Assembly (NCBI GenBank): GCA_036835375.1
Contig: DAITMB010000149.1
Span: 1 to 11,218, forward strand
Length of the DNA stretch: 11,218 bases
Direction of reading: 5' to 3'
Source of the DNA: JANQTF01 sp036835375
GTDB lineage: Bacteria > Bacteroidota > Bacteroidia > J057
The notes beneath the pieces are model-generated. The model was not told the DNA's origin, did no database searches, and saw only the letters and a program-made list of their open reading frames with translations. The position numbers and the translations under genes were made by a program. Below, one piece after another: positions 1-6,703 of the stretch (its first letter is position 1; each line of letters opens with the position of its first letter).

Positions 1-140
1 TCCCGTCACAGCTTTGACTTCCTCCCCCACTCCCACCAAAAATATTTCAGTAGTATTGTGTAATAAGGGCAGCGCTCCACACTCTTCTACAAATACAGAA
101 TGCGGTCCGTAACCTTTTAACAGACAACACAAGTACCCTC

Positions 141-581
141 ATGACCAAGAACACATTCTTTCTTTTGCTATCGAGCACTATTCTGGCAAGTTGCGCAAGT
201 ACCCACCAGTATGTAAACATTCCCCAACAAACTACTCCTCAAAACGACACCATTCATATCTATGTGTTGAGACCTTCGTCGATGGCCTCAGCCATAAAAT
301 TCAAGATTTATCACTACGATGAGCTGATCGGAAAACTTGGCCCTCAAAGTTATCTTCTGTGGAAGGTAGCTCCGGAACGAGACGTAATCAGAATCATCAG
401 CAAAGCTGAAAATACTGAGATCTTGAGCATTGATCCGCAACCTGGCAAAACATATTATGTCAAACAGCAAGTAAAATTGGGCATTGCCATTGCTCAAACA
501 GGGCTTGAACTCTTGGAGGAAGAAGAAGGCCAGGATCTGTTGAAAAAGCTGAAAGCACCCAAGTTCAAAGATCTCGAGTGA
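141..581 (+). CDS. DUF2846-like outer-surface lipoprotein
   Basis: This 146-residue protein begins with a lipoprotein signal peptide: basic Lys3, a hydrophobic stretch at residues 6-15, and a lipobox L15-A16-S17-C18, so Cys18 should be lipidated and the protein anchored in an envelope membrane. The mature part (about residues 36-115) is a small beta-rich domain. It opens with the strand IHIYVLRP, has a central LWKVAPE segment and ends with the PGKTYYVKQ motif (101-109). That pattern resembles the DUF2846 family of small lipoproteins, which has no established biochemical function. The C-terminus is an acidic-then-basic helix (LELLEEEE, then KKLKAPKFKD). The start is the ATG directly before the signal peptide. 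It stands alone, 163 bp upstream of the RNA ligase. Export and lipidation are clear; the family assignment is from memory of its pattern and is moderately sure. Confidence 0.8.
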   Translation: MTKNTFFLLLSSTILASCASTHQYVNIPQQTTPQNDTIHIYVLRPSSMASAIKFKIYHYDELIGKLGPQSYLLWKVAPERDVIRIISKAENTEILSIDPQPGKTYYVKQQVKLGIAIAQTGLELLEEEEGQDLLKKLKAPKFKDLE

Positions 582-744
582 TAGGCGGATCACAGGTAAA
601 GTGCCTTCCTTTCATAGGGAAATGGATTTTTGTCCTTAACTTGAACAGAGTTGTATCAAGCTCATCATGCCATTTTTCATGCGAATCGGTACGGCGTACA
701 AATCAAGACAAACGCACAGAATGACCGAGTACACATCCACGTCC

Positions 745-1758
745 ATGGAATTCAAAAAGTACCACTCTATCGAAAACTCGTATCAAGAAAACTTTATCCA
801 TTCAATCATTGAACAAGGGTTTGGCGAACTGGAATATGTCGTGCAAGAAAAGGTTCACGGTGCGAACGTGAGTTTTATTACAGATGGAATGCGCATCGTT
901 GGCGCTAAACGAACAGAACTCATCCTGGATGATGAGCCATTTTTCAACTTTCATGTTGTTCAAGACAAATACAAAGACCAAATTTTCGCCTTGCACAAAT
1001 ACCTTTCGGAGCAATTCAACACCCAAACGGTGACCATTTTTGGCGAACTATTTGGCGGTGCCTATCCGCATCCAGACATTCCGATCGACGAAAACGCAAA
1101 GTTTGTACAGCGAGGCATCTACTACTGCCCATCCAATGACTTTTATGCATTTGATGTGTTGCTGGACAACGAAAAATACCTGGATGTGGAAACCGCATCT
1201 CAACTATTTGATAAGTTTGGTTTCATGTTTGCCAAGACCTTGTTCAAAGGCTCTTTGACAGATTGCCTGGCTTTTTCCAATGAATTCAAAACTACCATTC
1301 CCAGCGAATACGGGCTTCCTGCGCTGGAAGGCAACATTTGTGAGGGAATTGTGATCCGACCGTTGCAACCCGTGTATTTGCGGACTGGCTCTAGGGTGCT
1401 GATCAAAAGCAAGAATCAAACATGGGCAGAAAACAACAATTACATTGACAAAGAAATTTTACGTAAGCTGTTTCATGATGGGGAAGAACTTAGTGTGGAG
1501 GCCATTTTCCTCTGCGAAGAGATCTATCAGTTGATCACTCAAAATCGATTGACGAATGTGATCAGCAAAATTGGTGACATTGACCCAAATTATCCCCTCG
1601 GGAAAGTGTTAGGCTTGTTCAACAAAGACGTACTGAACGACTTTATGAAAACCTACCGAGAGAAGTATGCCGCATTAGAGAAACACGAAAGCAAAGCCGT
1701 GAACAAATTTTTGAACAAACACGCAGGAAAATTGATACAAGACTACTTCGACAGATAA
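745..1758 (+). CDS. T4 Rnl2-type RNA ligase
   Basis: ATP-dependent RNA ligase that should seal 3'-OH/5'-phosphate nicks in RNA through ligase-AMP and AppRNA intermediates. Counting from the ATG at 745 (337 residues; T4 Rnl2 has about 334), all nucleotidyltransferase motifs are present: motif I EKVHGAN with nucleophile Lys36, AKRT at 54-57, motif III FGELFGG (99-105), IIIa FYAFDV (133-138), motif IV EGIVIRP (200-206) and motif V LIKSKN (219-224) with both lysines. A helical C-terminal region (about 233-337) matches the size of the Rnl2 C-terminal domain. I chose the start at 745 because MEFKKYHSIENSY aligns with the T4 Rnl2 N-terminus. In-frame ATGs at 721, 679 and 667 would add 8, 22 or 26 residues that look unrelated. 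A Crp/Fnr-type gene follows after 29 bp. The natural substrate is unknown; a phage origin is possible but no phage genes adjoin it. Confidence 0.93.
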   Translation: MEFKKYHSIENSYQENFIHSIIEQGFGELEYVVQEKVHGANVSFITDGMRIVGAKRTELILDDEPFFNFHVVQDKYKDQIFALHKYLSEQFNTQTVTIFGELFGGAYPHPDIPIDENAKFVQRGIYYCPSNDFYAFDVLLDNEKYLDVETASQLFDKFGFMFAKTLFKGSLTDCLAFSNEFKTTIPSEYGLPALEGNICEGIVIRPLQPVYLRTGSRVLIKSKNQTWAENNNYIDKEILRKLFHDGEELSVEAIFLCEEIYQLITQNRLTNVISKIGDIDPNYPLGKVLGLFNKDVLNDFMKTYREKYAALEKHESKAVNKFLNKHAGKLIQDYFDR

Positions 1759-1787
1759 CATCTACCACTCGTAACGACATCCTGACC

Positions 1788-2372
1788 ATGTTTGACCAAC
1801 TCAAAACCTATTGCCGGGCCATTGTTCCGCTGACAGAGGAAGAGCTTGATCTTATCGACACATCTTTTGAAATCATAAATCTGAAGAAAAAGGAATATTT
1901 GCTTCAGGACGGGAAAATCTGCGATTTCATAGGCTTTGTGGCGGAGGGCACGATCCGGCATTTTCACATCAAAGACGGCCTCGAAAAGACCTGCGATATC
2001 TCCTTCGAAAATACTTGGGTCACAGACTTTCATAGTTTTAAACACAATACCCCCTCCATCATCCACTTGCAGGCGATGGAAGACACAGTCGTTTTTACGA
2101 TCACGAAACAAAAGCTACATGACCTGTACACGAAATGCAGCAAATACGAAACTTTCGGTAGGCTCATGGCAGAACAAGTAGCAGATAGAGCAACCGAAAT
2201 TGCGATGTCGCTCTCATCTGACAAACCCCAAGAACGTTTTCAAAATTTAATCCAAAAGCAACCTGCTCTTTTTCAACGAGTTCCACAAAAGTACATCGCC
2301 AATTTTTTAGGGATCAATCCCGAGAGCCTGAGTCGAATCAGGCGCAGAATCTTGAAAAACTCAAAATCTTAA
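1788..2372 (+). CDS. Crp/Fnr-family transcriptional regulator
   Basis: This 194-residue protein has the two-domain layout of Crp/Fnr regulators. An N-terminal cyclic-nucleotide-binding-like beta-roll spans about residues 20-115, with DFIGFVAEGTIRHFH (46-60) as a core strand pair. A dimerisation helix runs from about 115 to 142. A C-terminal winged helix-turn-helix follows, with VPQKYIANFLGINPESLSR (165-183) as the turn and recognition helix. The phosphate-binding cassette typical of cAMP-binding Crp is not evident, and there is no Fnr-type N-terminal cysteine cluster, so the ligand is unknown. Such orphan regulators are common in Bacteroidota. The gene starts 29 bp after the RNA ligase stop with no promoter or terminator visible between, so the two are probably cotranscribed. 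It may regulate its own operon, but no operator could be assigned. Confidence 0.9.
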   Translation: MFDQLKTYCRAIVPLTEEELDLIDTSFEIINLKKKEYLLQDGKICDFIGFVAEGTIRHFHIKDGLEKTCDISFENTWVTDFHSFKHNTPSIIHLQAMEDTVVFTITKQKLHDLYTKCSKYETFGRLMAEQVADRATEIAMSLSSDKPQERFQNLIQKQPALFQRVPQKYIANFLGINPESLSRIRRRILKNSKS

Positions 2373-2437
2373 CTTAAGTCATCGTCATAGCAAGCCCCGC
2401 TTTCGGAATTTTGGCTCATTACCTAACCAACGAAGCA

Positions 2438-3217
2438 ATGAGACCATTATTCACCACATTCCTCCTCTTGCCCCTCCTCCTGACAATGGCAAGCAACAAC
2501 CCCCTGACAGCACAAAATCTGGATTTTTCAAAAGTCAAAGCCTTTGAGCATCAATTAGATGACGTGATGGAGATCATTGACACGGTCGAATTGACCATCA
2601 AACTCAAAGACGTCGAAGCAGCCTACCAACAACACCCCACAGAGATCAACAAAGCTCGCCTCGGCATTATCTATCACGAGACCGCGTTGAATCTGTCGTT
2701 TTTCTCTGAAACCGCATCGCAAGGCTACGCACAAAAAAGCTTCGATATCTTGAGCGAGCTCTACCATTCGCCCACTACGACACAAGAATTGTTGCCATTT
2801 GTTGCTTCTTACAGAGCCTCGGCTTTATCGTTGGTGAGTGCCGAAACAAGAAACCTAACATTATTAGGAGAAGCATTCACCTTGTTCGGTGACGCAGTGG
2901 ACAAATATGCCGAGGTGTCCTCTCAGCCAGAATTTTTGCGGGGAAGTGTGGCAGAAAACTTACCTTGGTTTTTCTACAAGAAGAGAAAATTTGCAAAAAA
3001 AGACTTTCAATCCATCATAGAAAAGCAAAACAACAACGATGCCTACGCCAACTGGAAAATCATGAGCTTCACCTATTGGGCCTGGGCCAATCAAAGACAA
3101 GGTAAAAAATACACAACCCAATCATTAGCATACCTTGACAAAGCCATTGCGCTAGACCCCGAGTACCAAGCAGGACGCCAAAGGGCTGAAGACCTCAAAG
3201 CAAAAATGACGAAATGA
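2438..3217 (+). CDS. Exported helical TPR-like protein, function unknown
   Basis: From the ATG at 2438 this is 259 residues. It starts with a signal peptide (MRPLFTTFLLLPLLLTMA) and a likely signal peptidase I site after LTAQ (residues 22-25), a typical Bacteroidota cleavage context, so it should be periplasmic or secreted. The rest is predicted mostly helical. The final stretch, TQSLAYLDKAIALDPEY (227-243), has the spacing of the second half of a tetratricopeptide repeat. Earlier segments (residues 54-85 and 96-160) look like more divergent helical pairs, so it may be a TPR-type scaffold. I do not recognise a named family and see no catalytic motif. The frame can be read from a TTG at 2411, but that would place nine residues before the signal peptide, so the ATG is preferred. 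It lies 65 bp after the Crp/Fnr gene and could be its last cotranscribed neighbour or independent. Confidence 0.75.
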   Translation: MRPLFTTFLLLPLLLTMASNNPLTAQNLDFSKVKAFEHQLDDVMEIIDTVELTIKLKDVEAAYQQHPTEINKARLGIIYHETALNLSFFSETASQGYAQKSFDILSELYHSPTTTQELLPFVASYRASALSLVSAETRNLTLLGEAFTLFGDAVDKYAEVSSQPEFLRGSVAENLPWFFYKKRKFAKKDFQSIIEKQNNNDAYANWKIMSFTYWAWANQRQGKKYTTQSLAYLDKAIALDPEYQAGRQRAEDLKAKMTK

Positions 3218-3231
3218 TGCCTTGAAGGTGG

Positions 3232-3287
3232 GTCAACCTGTTCGGGAATCAACGGGTAGGTTGACACCCAACATCCACTTCGGGTGT
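3232..3287 (+). other. Overlapping inverted repeats downstream of the TPR-like gene
   Basis: GTCAACCT (3232-3239) is the perfect reverse complement of AGGTTGAC (3258-3265). A second pair, ACACCC (3264-3269) and GGGTGT (3282-3287), overlaps the first by two bases, so the two hairpins would compete. They begin 14 bp after the stop codon, so they could form a 3' mRNA structure. No T-tract follows either stem, so a standard intrinsic terminator is not supported. The rest of 3218-3481 shows no gene. Confidence 0.35.
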
Positions 3288-3481
3288 TCCTATGCGGGTT
3301 CAGCGCTGATTGGTAGATATGCCCTTTCGTCGATTTGCCTAACTTATTTTTCTGCGAGCCGAGTGCTGGCAGAAGAAAGTGGTTGTTGAAAAAAATGAAA
3401 CTGTGTCCAAATTTTTCTTACTTTAATAAAGGAAAGAAGCCTAATTATAGAATCCAAAAAACAGCTTAACCCACCATTGAC

Positions 3482-4918
3482 ATGAAACAGCTTACCCTGC
3501 TCATGGTATTGTTTGAAATCTCCGCCTGCTTCTCACAGGATTACCTACCGATTCAGCCGGGGAGGACCTACTTTTTTGGGAAGAACAACATCGTGTCGAT
3601 TGATTCTACCCATGAACAGCTACCGGGATACGAGATGCATTATATGGCGCCGGGCCTACAACTCTGCTTGGAACTAGGCCTTGATCTAAGCCACTTCTCT
3701 TTTCGTGACTCGCTATTACTTCATAAAAAGAATGAGGCCGAACTATGGGTTTTGTCGCCATCGATCGCCCCTTACCAAATCCCCTACCAACTCAGCGATG
3801 GGGACACCGCATATTGCACCATGCTGGAGGACGTGCAGATTTTTTGGGTGAGTGAAGGAGTCGAGGTCGATACCTTTCTGGGAACCATCGATTCGGTCAG
3901 AACGCTTCGAATGATTTGTCAAGATAGCTCTGGAGCGATCATTCCAAATCACTACTTACATGGCAAACAATTGAGGATTAGCAAATTACATGGAGCGCTC
4001 AACTGGTTCGGCGCCTCTGGTATGAATGTAGCTTTGGGATTGACCCCAGAGCCGGAGATATTCAATCTCAGCGGCATCTCTAATCCCAACCTCGGCTTTT
4101 CGGGATACACGATGAGTGACATTTATGATTTTTACCCTGGGGATGAAGTTCACCGAAAAGCCGAGGCCAATGCCTATGTATCTATATATAAATACTTTGA
4201 AAAGTGGGTATGCCTTCGAAGAGACACCATTTCCAACGGCCAGCTATTACGGTTGATCCGAGAGCATAGCATTAGATATTACTCCTGGGAACATTATTAT
4301 GGGAGAGACCCACATTGGCAGCCTGTATGGATATTTCGCGATACGTTAACGATCCCGCTGCAAGGAACTCCCTACCTCCCCCACCAAGTAGAAGGCGACA
4401 ACAATCAGGGCAATTGGACCAACCATTATGGCACCTATATATCCACACCCAAGCTACCGGGCGTCAAACGTATAGAGATAGAAAAGAATCCATCTTTCTG
4501 GTGTGAGAATCAATTGAATGATGTCGTGTTCGAAAATTTCTGCTTTCTCGGACTTGGTTGTTACGGATTTAGCTGGTCAGGCTATGCAATTTCCAGTTCT
4601 GATGACATCGTTTACTACCATAAAGGGTCTTCGACTTGGGGCAATCCCCTACCCGATTCTGTGTTTAGTAATGCCGTGTCGATTACAGCACAGTTAGATC
4701 AGCCCCACATTAAGGTGTATCCCAATCCAAGTTCAGGAAAAATTATTTTGGAAGGAATAGATCCTATGACGCCACTGGAGGTGACAGATATTCACGGAAA
4801 ACTGATTTGGACAGGAGAATATCATCATCAAGTGCTAGATTTGACCGAGCTGAGCGCGGGGTTATACCTCATCAGACTTCCAAGTCACAATCAGGTGCTC
4901 AAATGGCGAAAAGAGTGA
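3482..4918 (+). CDS. Secreted protein with T9SS C-terminal sorting domain
   Basis: This 478-residue exported protein ends in a type A sorting domain for the type IX secretion system (about residues 409-478). It has the hallmark VYPNPSSGKIILEG (412-425), a middle strand pair around VTDIHGKLIWTGE, the LSAGLYLIRL segment (457-466) and a basic tail, KWRKE. The signal peptide is MKQLTLLMVLFEISACFSQ, with probable cleavage after Gln19. The protein should cross the outer membrane and be released or anchored on the cell surface as the domain is removed. Residues 20-400 are rich in aromatic residues and aspartate and contain several cysteines (for example FCFLGLGCYGF); I recognise no enzyme or binding domain there. 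One oddity is that ISAC (13-16) also fits a lipobox, so the leader type is ambiguous. It has its own 264-bp upstream gap and appears monocistronic. Confidence 0.9.
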   Translation: MKQLTLLMVLFEISACFSQDYLPIQPGRTYFFGKNNIVSIDSTHEQLPGYEMHYMAPGLQLCLELGLDLSHFSFRDSLLLHKKNEAELWVLSPSIAPYQIPYQLSDGDTAYCTMLEDVQIFWVSEGVEVDTFLGTIDSVRTLRMICQDSSGAIIPNHYLHGKQLRISKLHGALNWFGASGMNVALGLTPEPEIFNLSGISNPNLGFSGYTMSDIYDFYPGDEVHRKAEANAYVSIYKYFEKWVCLRRDTISNGQLLRLIREHSIRYYSWEHYYGRDPHWQPVWIFRDTLTIPLQGTPYLPHQVEGDNNQGNWTNHYGTYISTPKLPGVKRIEIEKNPSFWCENQLNDVVFENFCFLGLGCYGFSWSGYAISSSDDIVYYHKGSSTWGNPLPDSVFSNAVSITAQLDQPHIKVYPNPSSGKIILEGIDPMTPLEVTDIHGKLIWTGEYHHQVLDLTELSAGLYLIRLPSHNQVLKWRKE

Positions 4919-5083
4919 CCAAGGGATTGTCGGAGGTGAATACTTTTTAGGTAAATGTGAGTTGAAGAACTTCTTCCTACCTTATGAGAATGCTGCTTTG
5001 TGCTTTCTGACCACATGAGCCACCATCAACTGATGTAAAAAATCATACTACTGGACATTTTCTCTTACCGTGTTGGATGGTAG

Positions 5084-5171
5084 ACAGGATTGACAAGATG
5101 TACAAGATTAACAGAATGACTTTCAGACACATACCATCTTGTCAATCCTGAAAATCCATCAAATCCTGTCC
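5084..5171. repeat. Inverted repeat built of 9-bp units
   Basis: The left arm is four consecutive 9-bp units: ACAGGATTG, ACAAGATGT, ACAAGATTA, ACAGAATGA (5084-5119). The right arm is four units in the opposite sense: ATCTTGTCA, ATCCTGAAA, ATCCATCAA, ATCCTGTCC (5136-5171). Between them is a 16-bp spacer containing TTTCAGAC. Within the arms, CAGGATTGACAAGATG (5085-5100) and CATCTTGTCAATCCTG (5135-5150) are perfect reverse complements (16 bp, 34-nt loop). From memory, AATCCTG-type degenerate repeats are scattered between genes in many Bacteroidota, so this is probably a member of a dispersed family. The copy ends 34 bp before the Gmad2 lipoprotein gene. No T-tract follows, so it does not look like an intrinsic terminator. 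Confidence 0.85.
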
Positions 5172-5205
5172 AATTCTTCTTTTATATCTAGGCGTATAGT
5201 AAAAA

Positions 5206-5652
5206 ATGATGAAGACCGCTTACCTACTCCTTTTTCTTGGCTTGGCTGCTTGCACAAGCAAAGTGGAACAGCATGACGCTGCGTCGAATAGACGCGTAGC
5301 GGACAGCGTTACTGTAGCCGAGGAAAAAGAATCAGCCCCGACAGCGACGATGCGCCACTCCAATGCCCGGTTCAGGGAGGTCATGGTCAAAAAATCTGGC
5401 GAGAACAAATACACGGTCAGCGGCGAGGGGCAACTGTATGAAGGTACCCTGGAGTGGGTCGTAGAAGATGGCCACAATGAACTGGCAGAAGGCTTTACCA
5501 CCACGGATGCAGGAGCACCAGAATGGGGCAGCTTCGAGTTTACCGTCGAAGTGGAAAAACAACGGGAAAACTCCACGCTGATGCTCGTGATATTTGAAAC
5601 AAGCGCTGAAGACGGCAGTCGCCGACACGAATTGTCTGTGAAACTTGATTGA
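5206..5652 (+). CDS. Gmad2-domain lipoprotein
   Basis: This 148-residue lipoprotein has signal peptide MMKTAYLLLFLGLAAC with lipobox L13-A14-A15-C16, followed by a polar linker (17-55) rich in Ser, Ala, Glu and Asp. The C-terminal domain (about 57-147) matches the Gmad2 immunoglobulin-like pattern: GQLYEGTLEWVVED (75-88), then AEGFTTTDAGAPEWGSFEF (94-112), then LVIFETSAEDGS (127-138). Gmad2 is best known from Gram-positive spore-germination proteins but is also found in many non-sporulating bacteria as an envelope domain of unknown ligand. Here it should hang from an envelope membrane by the lipidated cysteine. ATGs at 5206 and 5209 are equally plausible starts. It follows the 9-bp-unit inverted repeat and precedes a possible 3' hairpin, so it is probably monocistronic. 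Its codons look more GC-rich than those of the RNA ligase region. Confidence 0.8.
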   Translation: MMKTAYLLLFLGLAACTSKVEQHDAASNRRVADSVTVAEEKESAPTATMRHSNARFREVMVKKSGENKYTVSGEGQLYEGTLEWVVEDGHNELAEGFTTTDAGAPEWGSFEFTVEVEKQRENSTLMLVIFETSAEDGSRRHELSVKLD

Positions 5653-5667
5653 GTGGGTCTCAGACAG

Positions 5668-5695
5668 GCGTTTTATTTGTGCCAGCAAACAACGC
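5668..5695 (+). other. Possible 3' hairpin after the Gmad2 gene
   Basis: GCGTT (5668-5672) pairs with AACGC (5691-5695), and inside it TTTG (5676-5679) pairs with CAAA (5686-5689) around the 6-nt loop TGCCAG. The two stems are separated by a small asymmetric internal loop. It lies 15 bp after the stop codon, which suits an mRNA 3' structure, but no T-tract follows. The assignment is weak. Confidence 0.25.
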
Positions 5696-5721
5696 TACAC
5701 CCCAAAAACTGCGCACTGAAA

Positions 5722-5752
5722 GTTCTGAGCGAATCATTTCTCCCTACCTTGC
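5722..5752 (+). promoter_or_regulatory. Possible Bacteroidota promoter for the DUF1697 gene
   Basis: TACCTTGC at 5745-5752 resembles the Bacteroidota -7 element TAnnTTTG with one base missing, and it is close to the stronger sites TATCTTGC and TACCTTTGC seen elsewhere in this window. GTTC (5722-5725), 19 bp upstream, is only a weak match to the TTTG -33 element. The start codon at 5792 would leave a leader of about 35 nt. Confidence 0.35.
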
Positions 5753-5791
5753 TCTTTCACAGAGGATCAAGCACAGCGTCAAGACAAAGAC

Positions 5792-6331
5792 ATGAGCACT
5801 ACATCAACTTGCGTCGCTTTGCTTCGCGGTATCAATGTCGGGGGACACCACAAAGTGCCCATGGCAGCACTTCGTGAGGAACTGCACGCCATGGGATTGA
5901 AAAATGTGAGGACGCTGCTGAATTCGGGAAATGCGGTCTTCGAAACTTCAGTCAATATCCAAGAACTCCAAGACAGCATTGAAACTCGCCTATCGGAGGC
6001 CTTCGGCTTTTCAATTCCGGTGATTCTGAGAGACAAGAAAGACCTTGTCGATCTAGTAGAGAACAACCCGTTTGACGCCGTCCATGTCACCAAAGACATT
6101 CGCCTGTATGTATCTTTCCTGAAAAATCTGCCCGAAAACCCTCTCAATACCCCTTGGATCTCGCAAGACAACACCTTCCAGATCATCTCCATTTATGACA
6201 GAATGATCTGTAGTGTCTTGGACCTCTCAACTACCAAAACCCCGAAGGGGATGGACGAGCTGGAGAAGTTATTCGGAAAAGAAATTACGACAAGAAACTG
6301 GAACACCGTGAGGAAGATAGCTGGTGTCTGA
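5792..6331 (+). CDS. DUF1697 family protein
   Basis: This 179-residue cytosolic protein has no signal peptide or membrane segment and matches DUF1697 over its whole length. The N-terminal motif is ALLRGINVGGHHKVPM (9-24). The middle motif is TLLNSGNAVFE (41-51). The C-terminal family signature is FGKEITTRNWNTV (161-173). Length and motif order are those of an intact family member of about 175-180 residues. The family is widespread in bacteria and often occurs singly; no biochemical function is established to my knowledge. The ATG at 5792 is chosen because conserved sequence starts within ten residues of it. Its upstream neighbour is the Gmad2 lipoprotein (139-bp gap) and downstream lies a 479-bp gene-free stretch, so it is probably transcribed alone. 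Confidence 0.93.
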   Translation: MSTTSTCVALLRGINVGGHHKVPMAALREELHAMGLKNVRTLLNSGNAVFETSVNIQELQDSIETRLSEAFGFSIPVILRDKKDLVDLVENNPFDAVHVTKDIRLYVSFLKNLPENPLNTPWISQDNTFQIISIYDRMICSVLDLSTTKTPKGMDELEKLFGKEITTRNWNTVRKIAGV

Positions 6332-6634
6332 ACTGATACCCATGAGCGCCCTAGACCATGACAGAATAAGTCGCTAGCAGTGATTGATATGGACATAAGC
6401 CAAAAATTAGTTCAATTGATCAACCGCTGTCGTGTGAAAGTCGAGAAGGTATGCTATACTTTTCAGCGGGAGGGTTATTATCGAAAATTGTCCAGTTCGA
6501 CCTTGTAAAGTTTGTATCTCTGTAGGCTTATTGCGGTTTACCCAACAACCCCAGTAATGGTCGCAATCCCTATCCAGCCACATTTGTCAAATTAACAGCC
6601 TCCTCATGATCATGGGAGATAATGATTTAGAACG
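6332..6634. other. Gene-free stretch upstream of the flavoprotein operator
   Basis: This is the first part of the 479-bp gap before the flavoprotein gene. I see no convincing gene. The only notable short motif is the perfect 10-bp palindrome CATGATCATG at 6605-6614. A 39-codon reading frame at 6389-6508 has no family resemblance. The second part of the gap (6635-6810) holds the palindrome, promoter and leader described separately. Confidence 0.5.
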
Positions 6635-6659
6635 CAAAATGCAACAGTGTTGCATTTTG
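6635..6659. promoter_or_regulatory. 25-bp palindrome, probable operator
   Basis: CAAAATGCAAC (6635-6645), AGT, GTTGCATTTTG (6649-6659): perfect 11-bp arms around a 3-bp centre. Its right arm contains the TTG (6650-6652) that would be the -33 element of the putative promoter for the flavoprotein gene. Dimeric repressors often sit this way. No regulator gene is adjacent in the window, so the binding protein is unknown. A stem-loop in RNA is possible, but the site lies upstream of the predicted start of transcription. Confidence 0.6.
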
Positions 6660-6680
6660 TAAACACAGTGCTTAGGTTTG
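6650..6680 (+). promoter_or_regulatory. Bacteroidota-type promoter for the flavoprotein gene
   Basis: The -33 element TTG (6650-6652) is followed after 20 bp by TAGGTTTG (6673-6680), an exact match to TAnnTTTG, the -7 element recognised by the Bacteroidota primary sigma factor. Transcription would begin near 6687, giving a leader of roughly 120 nt before the ATG at 6811. The -33 element lies inside the 25-bp palindrome. Confidence 0.55.
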
Positions 6681-6703
6681 CACAACTGCTGGCCCATCAA
6701 GAA

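Noticed and set aside
1..140. Possible tail of an upstream gene (frame 1 is open to a TAA at 61)
   Set aside because: Twenty codons with no recognisable sequence are not enough to call a gene fragment.
2411..2437. TTG start for the TPR-like protein
   Set aside because: It would put nine polar residues before the signal peptide; the ATG at 2438 gives a normal leader.
3412..3432. TACTTTAA as a promoter for the T9SS gene
   Set aside because: It is a poor match to TAnnTTTG and has no TTG at the right distance; its surroundings form only a short AT-rich palindrome.
5084..5171. CRISPR-like array
   Set aside because: The units are 9 bp and contiguous, in two opposite arms, without unique spacers between repeats.
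5653..5877. 74-codon plus-strand frame after the Gmad2 gene
   Set aside because: It runs into the DUF1697 gene in another frame and has no protein-like pattern.
6389..6508. 39-residue basic reading frame in the gap before the flavoprotein
   Set aside because: Short, no ribosome-binding site, no family resemblance; chance is likely at this length.
6529..6570. ATTGCG...CGCAAT imperfect inverted repeat
   Set aside because: Only 6 bp arms with bulges; not distinguishable from chance.
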